Shown here in pieces: positions 30,258 to 38,475 of a stretch of DNA of 64,000 nt (position 1 is its first letter; each line of letters starts with the position of its first letter). The position numbers and the translations under genes are program-made. This DNA comes from Acidobacteriota bacterium. Lineage in GTDB: Bacteria; Acidobacteriota; UBA6911. Where the stretch lies: the NCBI GenBank assembly GCA_012719455.1, contig JAAYAJ010000105.1:1-64000 (forward strand), written 5' to 3'. The notes beneath the pieces are model-generated. The model ran no database searches and was not told the origin of the DNA. It was given only the letters and a program-made list of their open reading frames with translations.

Positions 30258-30298
30258 CTGCGTGTACAATTGGCATTTGCACACGCAGTTGATATAAT
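30258..30298 (+). promoter_or_regulatory. Promoter with overlapping dyad upstream of the radical SAM gene
   Basis: TTGGCA (30270-30275) - 17 nt - TATAAT (30293-30298); CTGCGTGTACAA / TTGCACACGCAG inverted repeat with the -35 in its loop. Confidence 0.6.
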
Positions 30299-30352
30299 TT
30301 CCATTTCCCGGTAGGGGGGCCCCCTTCGAGCATCTCAAAGGCAGGAATATCC

Positions 30353-31699
30353 GTGAACATCGTCGTTCTCAGCGCCAGCAGGCACCGCAATTGCACCCTC
30401 AAGGACGTCGCCGGGGGGTTCGGAACCGTATTCACCGTGGGGAACTCCCCCTTCGCCCGGCTGCTGGAGATCGCCAAGCGCCGGATTGCCGCAATCCCCA
30501 ACATCACACTGGCCTACCTCGACTCGATGCTGACCGCCGGGGGAGCTTCGGTCCGCATCCTCGACGTCCGGCGCGCGGACCAGCTCGTCCCGGCCGACCT
30601 CTACCTCATCTCCTCCTCGATCGTCGACTGTAATTTCGAACATGAACTCGGCCAAATGGCCAGGAGCCGTTTCGGCGCCCGCGTCGGCTATTTCGGAACC
30701 TTCGCCTCGGCCGTACCCGATTTTTACGCCGACAGCGCCGATTTCATCGTCCGGGGAGAGATCGAGAACCTGGCGCCGGCCCTGGCGCGCGGGGAGATCC
30801 CCTCGGGCGTCGTGGACGCTGGCTTCGTCGGGGATCTGGACAGCCTGCCGTTTCCGCGCTGGGACCAGTTCGACATCCAGCGCTTCCGGTACCAGATCGT
30901 CACGGGCAGGGGTATCACCCTCCCCATGCTCGGAAGCCGGGGATGCCCCTATACCTGCAACTACTGCCCGTACCGGGTCAACTCGAAATACCGCGTCCGC
31001 AACCCCGAAGGCATCGTCGACGAAATCGACTACCTGCACCGGAAATACGGCATCCGCGGCATTTCCTTCCGCGACCCCAACATGACCTTCAGCCGTAGCC
31101 GGGCGCAGCGGTTCGCCGATCTGCTCCTCCGGCACAACCTCGACATCCGCTGGGGAATGGAGGCGCGCACCGACAAACTGGACCCCGAGCTCATCGAGCT
31201 CCTCTATCGCTCGGGACTGCGCAGCGTCGAAGTGGGCGTGGAGTCCTCCGACCCGGACACCCTGCGGGCCAACCACCGCAAAGCCATCGCGCGCGAGCAG
31301 CAGGAGCGTGTCATCGAATGCTGCCACCGACTGGGGATCCGCGTCATCGCCAATTACACCTTCGGGCTCCCCACCGACACCAAGGAGGGGATCCGGGACA
31401 CGATCCGCTACGCCAAGAAGCTGAACACCTTCGCCATCCAGTTCACGGTCACCACCCCCTACCCCGGCACCCCCTTTTACGAAAGTGTCAAGGGCGACAT
31501 CTTCGAAAAAGATTGGGAATGTTTCAACGGGTGGACCAACGTCTTCCGCCATCCCTCCATCGGGACGGAGGACCTGCATCGGCTCAGGGAATTCGCCTAC
31601 GTATCCTACCACCTCCGGCCGCGCTACGTGTGGCGCTTCCTGGAATCGACCGTCCTGCACCCGTGGCTGTTTCCGGACCCCCGGCCCGCGGGCGCTTAA
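30353..31699 (+). CDS. B12-binding-domain radical SAM protein
   Basis: GSRGCPYTCNYCPYRV (CxxxCxxC) after an N-terminal Rossmann-like region; SVEVGVESSDPDTLR. Confidence 0.88.
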   Translation: MNIVVLSASRHRNCTLKDVAGGFGTVFTVGNSPFARLLEIAKRRIAAIPNITLAYLDSMLTAGGASVRILDVRRADQLVPADLYLISSSIVDCNFEHELGQMARSRFGARVGYFGTFASAVPDFYADSADFIVRGEIENLAPALARGEIPSGVVDAGFVGDLDSLPFPRWDQFDIQRFRYQIVTGRGITLPMLGSRGCPYTCNYCPYRVNSKYRVRNPEGIVDEIDYLHRKYGIRGISFRDPNMTFSRSRAQRFADLLLRHNLDIRWGMEARTDKLDPELIELLYRSGLRSVEVGVESSDPDTLRANHRKAIAREQQERVIECCHRLGIRVIANYTFGLPTDTKEGIRDTIRYAKKLNTFAIQFTVTTPYPGTPFYESVKGDIFEKDWECFNGWTNVFRHPSIGTEDLHRLREFAYVSYHLRPRYVWRFLESTVLHPWLFPDPRPAGA

Positions 31700-31865
31700 A
31701 CGCGCATGACTTCACCGGGCCTGGAAAGGGTTCGCGCCGCAGGCAGCTCCAATGGCGCACGCGGTCGCACATGCGGTATGATAATGCCGGTTTCAGCCCA
31801 CCTGGTAATGGCCCGGGCCGGACGCGTCGATAAGGCGGCGGCTCGATAGACTGGAGCGTTTCCGC

Positions 31866-32168
31866 ATGCAGACCAACGAAAAGAAGCCGCCGGCTCCCCT
31901 GATCAAGATCACCGGCCTCAACGACAACCTCGACTTCCTGGGCACACCGCTTCACGTGCAGACCGAGTACCTGGACCTGCCCGAAGCCCACGTCTCGACC
32001 CAGGTATTCCGTCAGGGACGCATCCTTTTATCCCGGAAAGCGGCGCTCCCCCCGGGAATCTGCCCGGCGCAGGACTCCGAGCCGATCCGCGCGCTCATGC
32101 GATCCCAGCACTCGGACGTCCTCTCCGAAATCGCCGAAAAACAGAAGCGGCTCCAAGCGCGACCCTGA
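31866..32168 (+). CDS. Hypothetical protein
   Basis: 100-aa ORF immediately upstream of the GNAT gene (3-bp gap). Confidence 0.55.
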   Translation: MQTNEKKPPAPLIKITGLNDNLDFLGTPLHVQTEYLDLPEAHVSTQVFRQGRILLSRKAALPPGICPAQDSEPIRALMRSQHSDVLSEIAEKQKRLQARP

Positions 32169-32170
32169 AC

Positions 32171-33109
32171 ATGGCCGGCCTCCGTGTCGTTCCCGTCAGC
32201 CGCGTCGACCTCGAGAGCCTCCTGCCGCTCTTCGAGGAAGAGGGGGCGGCCTGGCTCGCCGAACTCCGGTGGGACTACTCCCCGATCCGGCAGATCCTGG
32301 TCTCGCTGGCCCGGCGCAGGCTCCTGCCCGGCTACGCCGCCCTGGACAGGGCACACCGGGCCGTCGCTTACAGCTATTTTCTCGTCACCGGTTCCAAGGG
32401 CGTCATCGGAGCCCTGTACGCCTCCAGGGACCTCCCGCCGGAGGAGCCGCTCGACCGCCTCCTCGCCCTCACCGTGGACGGCATGAAAGAAACCTCCGCC
32501 ATACGGCGCGTGGAAGCCCAGATCATGCCCTTCCACCGGCGCGATCCCACCGAAGAGTTCCTCCGCCGGGATTTCCGCCACTACCCGCGCCATTTTCTCG
32601 AACGCCCGCTCGCCCCGGGGGACGAAAACCACGCCCCCGCCGCGGCGGCCATCATCCCCTGGGTCCCCTCCCGCCTGGAAGACGCCGGGGAAATGACGCT
32701 GGCCGCCTACCGGGAACAGACCGACGCGGAGATCTGCGCCGATTACGGCACCCGGGGGGGATGCGTAGCGTACTTGAGGAGCCTGGTCGGCAACCCCGGG
32801 TGCGGCATTTTCATGCCCGAAGCCTCCTTCATGGCCCTCGACACCGCGGGCTCCCTCTGCGGCTACATCGTCTGCAGCCGCATTTCCACCCGCCGCGCGA
32901 TGATCCCCCAGATCGCCGTCCACCCCGCGCGCCAGCACGCGGGGCTGGGCAACGCCCTGATGGAGCGCACCCTGGACCGGCTGCGCGCCGCCGGCTTCCG
33001 CTCGGCAAGCCTGACCGTCACCGAGCGCAACACGCGCGCCTTGGAATGGTACCGCCGGCTCGGCTTCCTCCCCCGCATGCGGTTCGGCGCCTATGTCTGG
33101 CAGCGCTGA
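32171..33109 (+). CDS. GNAT-family N-acetyltransferase
   Basis: IPQIAVHPARQHAGLGNALMERTLDRLRAAGF...TVTERNTRALEWYRRLGF. Confidence 0.88.
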   Translation: MAGLRVVPVSRVDLESLLPLFEEEGAAWLAELRWDYSPIRQILVSLARRRLLPGYAALDRAHRAVAYSYFLVTGSKGVIGALYASRDLPPEEPLDRLLALTVDGMKETSAIRRVEAQIMPFHRRDPTEEFLRRDFRHYPRHFLERPLAPGDENHAPAAAAIIPWVPSRLEDAGEMTLAAYREQTDAEICADYGTRGGCVAYLRSLVGNPGCGIFMPEASFMALDTAGSLCGYIVCSRISTRRAMIPQIAVHPARQHAGLGNALMERTLDRLRAAGFRSASLTVTERNTRALEWYRRLGFLPRMRFGAYVWQR

Positions 33110-33317
33110 ATCCCATTAAGTACCTCACGACCGGAATCAGCGCGCCTTCTCGTTCGAACCGCGCGCGGTGGCGGGCCTGGCTGTTTATATGGGGGAATGG
33201 GGTTGGGAAGATCTGGGCGCGCAACCGGCGACCCTTCCGCCGCCCGGGCAATCACGGGGCCGGTTGCACTCGATCTCCATGGCGTCCTTTTGGGGTTACA
33301 CCCCGCTGGCGCCGCTC

Positions 33318-34079
33318 CTATTCATTGATTTTGCGGAGCTTGGTACGCAGCCGCATCATCGCCTTGGTGTGCAGCTGCGACACCCGCGACTCGTTCACCC
33401 CCAGTACCTTCCCGATCTCTTTCATCGTCAGTTCGTCGAAGTAGTAGAGGGATACCACGAGCCGTTCCTTTTTCGGCAGGGTTTCGATGGTGGTGGCGAG
33501 GATCTCCTGGATCTCCGATTTGTGGCAGAGGAAGAAGGGGTCCATGTGCGGGGCGTCGGGCACGTACTTGACCAGCGGGTCGATGTTCTTGTCATCATCC
33601 TGCCCCAAGAGTTCGTGGTAGCTGCCGATGTTCAGCCCCTTGATCTGGTCGACCAGCTCGTAGAACTCATCGAGCGAGATCCCCATCTCGTCGCACACTT
33701 CCTTTTCCGTCGCCGGCCGCCCAAGCCGCTGCTCCAGGTCCCGGTAGACCCGTTCCAGGTCCTTGCTCTTCTTGCGCAACGACCGCGGCGCCCAGTCCAG
33801 GTTGCGGAGGCTGTCCAGGATCGCGCCCTTGATGCGCAACTCGGCGTAGGTCTTGAACTTGACCCCGCGGCTGGGGTCGAATTTTTCGATGGCGTCGAGC
33901 AACCCGAGGATTCCGGCGCTCACCAGGTCGTTGAGTTCGACATGGGAGGGGAGCTTGGTGGAGATTCTCTGGGCGATGTACTTGATCTGGGGAAGGTGCT
34001 CCAGGATCAGGGCGTCGCGCTCGGCGCCGCTCAGATCGAAGGACTCGAAGCTCTTTCTTTGCTGTGCTAAATTCTGCAT
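33318..34079 (-). CDS. fliA: FliA/WhiG-type RNA polymerase sigma factor
   Basis: LPQIKYIAQRISTKLPSHVELNDLVSAGILGLLDAIEKFDPSRGVKFKTYAELRIKGAILDSLR; C-terminal LPKKERLVVSLYYFDELTMKEIGKVLGVNESRVSQLHTKAMMRLR. Confidence 0.93.
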   Translation of the reverse strand: MQNLAQQRKSFESFDLSGAERDALILEHLPQIKYIAQRISTKLPSHVELNDLVSAGILGLLDAIEKFDPSRGVKFKTYAELRIKGAILDSLRNLDWAPRSLRKKSKDLERVYRDLEQRLGRPATEKEVCDEMGISLDEFYELVDQIKGLNIGSYHELLGQDDDKNIDPLVKYVPDAPHMDPFFLCHKSEIQEILATTIETLPKKERLVVSLYYFDELTMKEIGKVLGVNESRVSQLHTKAMMRLRTKLRKINE

Positions 34080-34147
34080 TGTCGTATCCTCATGTCGGGG
34101 CCGGGTTCGAGAAAGCGGGCCGGCCCGCGGGCTATTCGAAAAGCGTT

Positions 34148-35056
34148 TCAGTTAATCCAGTCGTTGATCAGTTTCCCCCAAAGCAAACCTTCGGATGACC
34201 TGACCTCCCCTTCCCTCCGCGTCATGCGGCGCGCCAGGTCACGGAAACAGCGGCTGGCGGGGGCATCCGGGAATCGATGCGTCACCGGCATCCGGTCGCG
34301 CAAGGCTTCCACCACCCGGGCATCGCGCTCGATATGCCCAAGGTATTCGATTTCGCGGCCGAGAAACCGTTGCACGACCGAGTTGATCTGGCGGAACACC
34401 TCCTCGGCTTCCGAGGCGGATTCCGCGCAATTGACGACGGCCTGGATGTTCTTGTCGGGCGCCTCCGCCAAGATGATCTTGATCACCGCGTAGGCGTCTA
34501 TGATTGCCGGGGATTCCGGGGTGCTGACGACGACGACCTCGTCGGACGCGAGCAGGAGATCGATCACGTTGCGCGAAATGCCCGCGGCGGTGTCAACGAG
34601 GAGGTAATCGGTGTCCGCATCGAGGCGGGCGAATTCCTCCGCCAGCCGCTTTCTTTGCGCCCGGGTCAGGTCCGACAGGGCCTGCAGCCCGTTCCCCGAG
34701 GGGATGACCTTCACCCCCGCCGGTCCCTGGACACAAATGTCACTCATCGCGTGGCCGCCGCACAGCACGTGACCTATATGGTGCCGCGGGGCAAGGCCGA
34801 AGATGATGTCCAGGTTGGCCAGTCCGAAGTCGCCGTCCATCACGACCACCTTGCGGTCCAGTTCCGCCAGGCTCACCGAAAGATTGGCGACGATCTGGGT
34901 TTTGCCGACCCCTCCTTTTCCACTGGTCACCGCGAGGACGCGCGGGCTGCGCCCCTTTATCGCCGCCAGGCTGCGCGCGGAACCCGCAATCCCGGTGTCA
35001 CTGGTGGCGGGTTCACGCCCGCCGGCGTATGTGCGCCATCGATCCGGGGGTGTCAT
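34148..35056 (-). CDS. flhG: FlhG/MinD-like ParA-family ATPase
   Basis: VTSGKGGVGKTQIVANLSVSLAELDRKVVVMDGDFGLANLDIIFG; directly upstream of fliA. Confidence 0.9.
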   Translation of the reverse strand: MTPPDRWRTYAGGREPATSDTGIAGSARSLAAIKGRSPRVLAVTSGKGGVGKTQIVANLSVSLAELDRKVVVMDGDFGLANLDIIFGLAPRHHIGHVLCGGHAMSDICVQGPAGVKVIPSGNGLQALSDLTRAQRKRLAEEFARLDADTDYLLVDTAAGISRNVIDLLLASDEVVVVSTPESPAIIDAYAVIKIILAEAPDKNIQAVVNCAESASEAEEVFRQINSVVQRFLGREIEYLGHIERDARVVEALRDRMPVTHRFPDAPASRCFRDLARRMTRREGEVRSSEGLLWGKLINDWIN

Positions 35057-35599
35057 AAACAGGACCTCAATCGGGGTGACGGGAACTCCGAAAAGCACAA
35101 CGGCTGCAGGACACCCCCCGGAATTGACGGGGAGTGAAATCCGCGACTCAGGTCTGCGGGGAGGGTGGCCGTCGCGGCAGGCATGGGCTGCGCCGCGACC
35201 GCCGGTATTCCCGTCACCCCGGATCGGCTCACCAAGTGGAGTTGGACGAAGCCTTTGAAGCAATGGTCAATCATTGGTTTCCCTGCAGCACGCATCGGCT
35301 CTCCGGATCTCTTGTGCATTTCCTGAATCACGCCCTTGATCTTTGCAATTCCCATTCCAATTCGAACGAAAAGCGTCGGTTTTTCGGGTCCGGCTGATTT
35401 CCGGCACTGCGGCGTCATGCGCACAGCCGCGCCCGGGCCGCATAAACACTGGACAAAACCGTGCCCGCGTCCCGAAAAACTGTTTCATCTGTCGGCATCA
35501 CCCCCGCCCTCCACAGGCCGGGGAACCACCCCGGGGAGGAGGCCAAAATCACCATCCCGCGCGGAAATGTCGATCTTGCGCGCGAGATTCAGCACTTTG

Positions 35600-35639
35600 A
35601 GTGTCATTATTTTGACACTTTCACCGAAAAGTTGATAAC
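35600..35639 (+). promoter_or_regulatory. Putative promoter and dyad upstream of the NtrC-like gene
   Basis: AGTGTCA-N6-TGACACT dyad (35600-35619); TTGACA (35612-35617) - 16 nt - GATAAC. Confidence 0.45.
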
Positions 35640-35665
35640 ATGGCCCCGTCCAGAACGGGAGAACC

Positions 35666-37012
35666 ATGAAACCTGGAGACGCCCGGATCCTGGTCGTCGA
35701 TGACGAGGATCCCATACGCCAAGTGGTCCGCAGCGCCCTGGAGGGGTACGCGGTGGATGAGGCCGCCGACGGTCAGACGGCCATGGACATGCTCCGCCAA
35801 TTCCCCTACGACGTGCTCCTCACCGATCCCGCTCTTCCCGGTACGGGGAAGGAGGCCCTCTTCGAGGAGGCGCATCGGCTCTCCCCCGAAACCGTCGTCA
35901 TCGTCATGGCGCGACCGGGAGATATCCGGTCGGCCGTGGACGCTGTCCGCCGGGGGGCCTCCGACTTCCTCCCCAAGCCGTTCCAGCCCGCGGAGTTGGT
36001 CCTGCGAACGGAGAGGGGGATGGAAGAACGACAGCTGAAGCGGGAAAACGACCGCATGCGGAACGAACTTGGAGAGAAGCACCGGTTTTCCAGCCTGGTC
36101 GGGGACAGCGCCCCGATGCGGGATGTCTGCAACCTGATCCGCCTGATCACCCGCAAAACCGCTACCGTACTCGTCGAGGGGGAGCCGGGGACGGGCAAGG
36201 AACTGGTCGCGCGCGTCATCCACGCCAACAGCCCCCGGAAGGACCAGCCGCTGGTCACGATCCGCTGCAGCGCCATCCCCCCCCACCTGTTCCGGGAGGA
36301 GTTCTCCGGCCGCCTCGCGGAAGCCCGGCGCGGGACCCTTCTCCTGGATAAGGTCTCCAGCCTGCCGATCGGCCTGCAGATCGAGCTGCTGCGCGCACTA
36401 GAGGATCGGGAACTAGAACGCAACGGCGGCCCCGTCGTGGTCCGCATCATCGCCACTTCCGGCACCGACCTCGCCGCCGCCGTGGGCAGGGGGGAGTTTC
36501 GGAGCGACCTTTACGGCCGGCTCAACGTGATTCCCATCCGCATCCCCCCGCTGAGACAGCGCCGGGACGACATCCCCCAGCTTGTCGCCCACTTCGTCCA
36601 GAGGTATTGCGCCGAGCGGGCGCTGGCCCCCAGGCAGGTGTCGCACGACGCGCTTTACGGCCTCCTCGACTACGACTGGCCCGGAAACGTGCGTCAGCTC
36701 GAACACACGGTGGAGACGGCCGTCGCACTTGCGGCCGATCGTCCGGTGCTCGAAACCCGGGATTTCCCCCTCATCGCCGGCCGGCCCGGGTCAGACTGGG
36801 AGCGCAACGGGATCGTGATCCCTGAAGGCGGCATCCATTTCAACACGGTGATCTCGGAGTTGGAAAAACGCCTGATCCTCCAGAGCCTCAAGACGGCCCG
36901 CGGGAACAAGAAGAAAGCGGCGGAGCTGTTGCACCTGAAACGGACGACGTTCGTCGAAAAACTGCGCAAAATGAAGATGCGGGGCGATCCCCCGCCCAAA
37001 GCCGGCCAATGA
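35666..37012 (+). CDS. NtrC-family response regulator with degenerate AAA+ domain (no GAFTGA)
   Basis: Receiver (VVDDEDP...LLTDPALPG...FLPKPF), AAA+ (EGEPGTGKE, FRSDLYGRLNV, WPGNVRQLEH), and Fis-type HTH (NKKKAAELLHLKRTTFVEKL). Confidence 0.9.
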   Translation: MKPGDARILVVDDEDPIRQVVRSALEGYAVDEAADGQTAMDMLRQFPYDVLLTDPALPGTGKEALFEEAHRLSPETVVIVMARPGDIRSAVDAVRRGASDFLPKPFQPAELVLRTERGMEERQLKRENDRMRNELGEKHRFSSLVGDSAPMRDVCNLIRLITRKTATVLVEGEPGTGKELVARVIHANSPRKDQPLVTIRCSAIPPHLFREEFSGRLAEARRGTLLLDKVSSLPIGLQIELLRALEDRELERNGGPVVVRIIATSGTDLAAAVGRGEFRSDLYGRLNVIPIRIPPLRQRRDDIPQLVAHFVQRYCAERALAPRQVSHDALYGLLDYDWPGNVRQLEHTVETAVALAADRPVLETRDFPLIAGRPGSDWERNGIVIPEGGIHFNTVISELEKRLILQSLKTARGNKKKAAELLHLKRTTFVEKLRKMKMRGDPPPKAGQ

Positions 37013-37065
37013 CGCAGCAATTGGCATTGTCTCCAACTCCCCGATCTGAGAAAATCGCGCTGACA

Positions 37066-38463
37066 ATGGAGGTGCACGTGGCCAGAAAGAAGCTGTGGGG
37101 AGGACGATTCTCCTCGGACGAGGACCCGCTTTTCGCGCAGTTCAACGATTCCCTCCCCTTCGACCGGGAGCTGCTCGAAGCCGACATCGAGGGGAGCCTC
37201 GCCTACGCCCGCGCCCTCGAAAGGGCCGGGATTTTTTCGCCCGCCGAACGCGCTCGGGTCGAGAAGGGCCTGCGCGCGGTATGGAAGGAAGCTGTACGGG
37301 ATCCCGAAGCCGTGCTCCGGAGCGGGGCCGAGGACGTGCACAGCTACGTGGAACAGGCCCTGCACGCCCACGCCGGAACCCTGGCGCTGAAGCTCCACAC
37401 GGGGCGCAGCCGCAACGACCAGGTGGCCACCGACCTCCGCCTCCACCTGAAGCGGAAGGAGACCGGGATCGCCCGGGAGCTCGACCGTCTGCTCGAAACG
37501 GTGGCGGACCTCGCCGAGCGCCACCCGGACGTGGTCATCCCGGGCTACACCCACCTGCAGCGGGCGCAGCCGGTGCTCTTCGCCCACTACCTGCTGGCTT
37601 ACGGGGAGATGTTTCTGCGCGACCGCGACCGGCTCCGGGAGGCGCTCAGGCGTATCGATGTAAGCCCGCTCGGCTCCGGCGCCCTTTCCGGCACCGTCTA
37701 CCCGGTCGACCGCAAGGCGCTCGCCGCCGACCTGGGGTTCGCCTCCGCGTCTCACAACAGCATGGACGCCGTGGCGGACCGGGACTTCGTGCTCGATTTC
37801 CTCTTCTTCGCCAGCGTCCTGATGGTTCACCTCAGCCGGCTGGCCGAGGACTTCATCCTCTATAACTCCTCGGAATTCGCCTTTGTGCAGATGGACGACA
37901 GCGTGTCTTCGGGCAGCAGCCTGATGCCGCAAAAGAAGAACCCCGACGCACTCGAACTCGTGAGGGGAAAGACCGGGAGGGTGTTCGGCCACCTCGTGGG
38001 CATGCTCACGGTCCTGAAGGGCCTGCCGATGACCTACAACAAGGACCTGCAGGAGGACAAGGAGGGCCTGTTCGACGCGGTCCGGACCGTGGATGCCTGC
38101 ATCCGGATGGTCCGGCGGGTCCTGGAAAAGGTCCTGATCCAGCCGGACCGCATGCGCGAGGCGGCCGTGCACGGTCATCTCAACGCGACCGAACTCGCGG
38201 ACTACCTGGTCGCCAGGGGTCTCCCCTTCAGGGAAGCCCACGGCCTGGTGGGAAAGATCGTCATGCGGGCCTCGGAACTCGGCATTCCTCTGGAAGAACT
38301 CCCCCTGCGGGAATACCAAAGCTTCTCCCCCCGGTTCGAGGCAGGGGTTCACGCGGCCCTCGGGCTCGAGCGCACGGTCGCGCGCAGGAAGGAACCGGGC
38401 GGCACCGCCCCAGCCTCGGTGCGGAAAGCCCTGGGCGCGTTCCGCAGGAGAATCCGCTCCTGA
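37066..38463 (+). CDS. argH: Argininosuccinate lyase
   Basis: LWGGRFSSDEDP, GRSRNDQVATDLRL, SGSSLMPQKKNPDALELVRGKTGR. Confidence 0.97.
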   Translation: MEVHVARKKLWGGRFSSDEDPLFAQFNDSLPFDRELLEADIEGSLAYARALERAGIFSPAERARVEKGLRAVWKEAVRDPEAVLRSGAEDVHSYVEQALHAHAGTLALKLHTGRSRNDQVATDLRLHLKRKETGIARELDRLLETVADLAERHPDVVIPGYTHLQRAQPVLFAHYLLAYGEMFLRDRDRLREALRRIDVSPLGSGALSGTVYPVDRKALAADLGFASASHNSMDAVADRDFVLDFLFFASVLMVHLSRLAEDFILYNSSEFAFVQMDDSVSSGSSLMPQKKNPDALELVRGKTGRVFGHLVGMLTVLKGLPMTYNKDLQEDKEGLFDAVRTVDACIRMVRRVLEKVLIQPDRMREAAVHGHLNATELADYLVARGLPFREAHGLVGKIVMRASELGIPLEELPLREYQSFSPRFEAGVHAALGLERTVARRKEPGGTAPASVRKALGAFRRRIRS

Positions 38464-38475
38464 TTCCCGGGAAAC

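Noticed and set aside
33140-33165. GTTCGAA tRNA T-loop-like string
   Set aside because: No acceptor stem or cloverleaf around it; no tRNA genes supported anywhere in the window.
35053-35424. 123-aa minus-strand ORF upstream of flhG
   Set aside because: Overlaps the structured leader, low-quality composition, no family signature.
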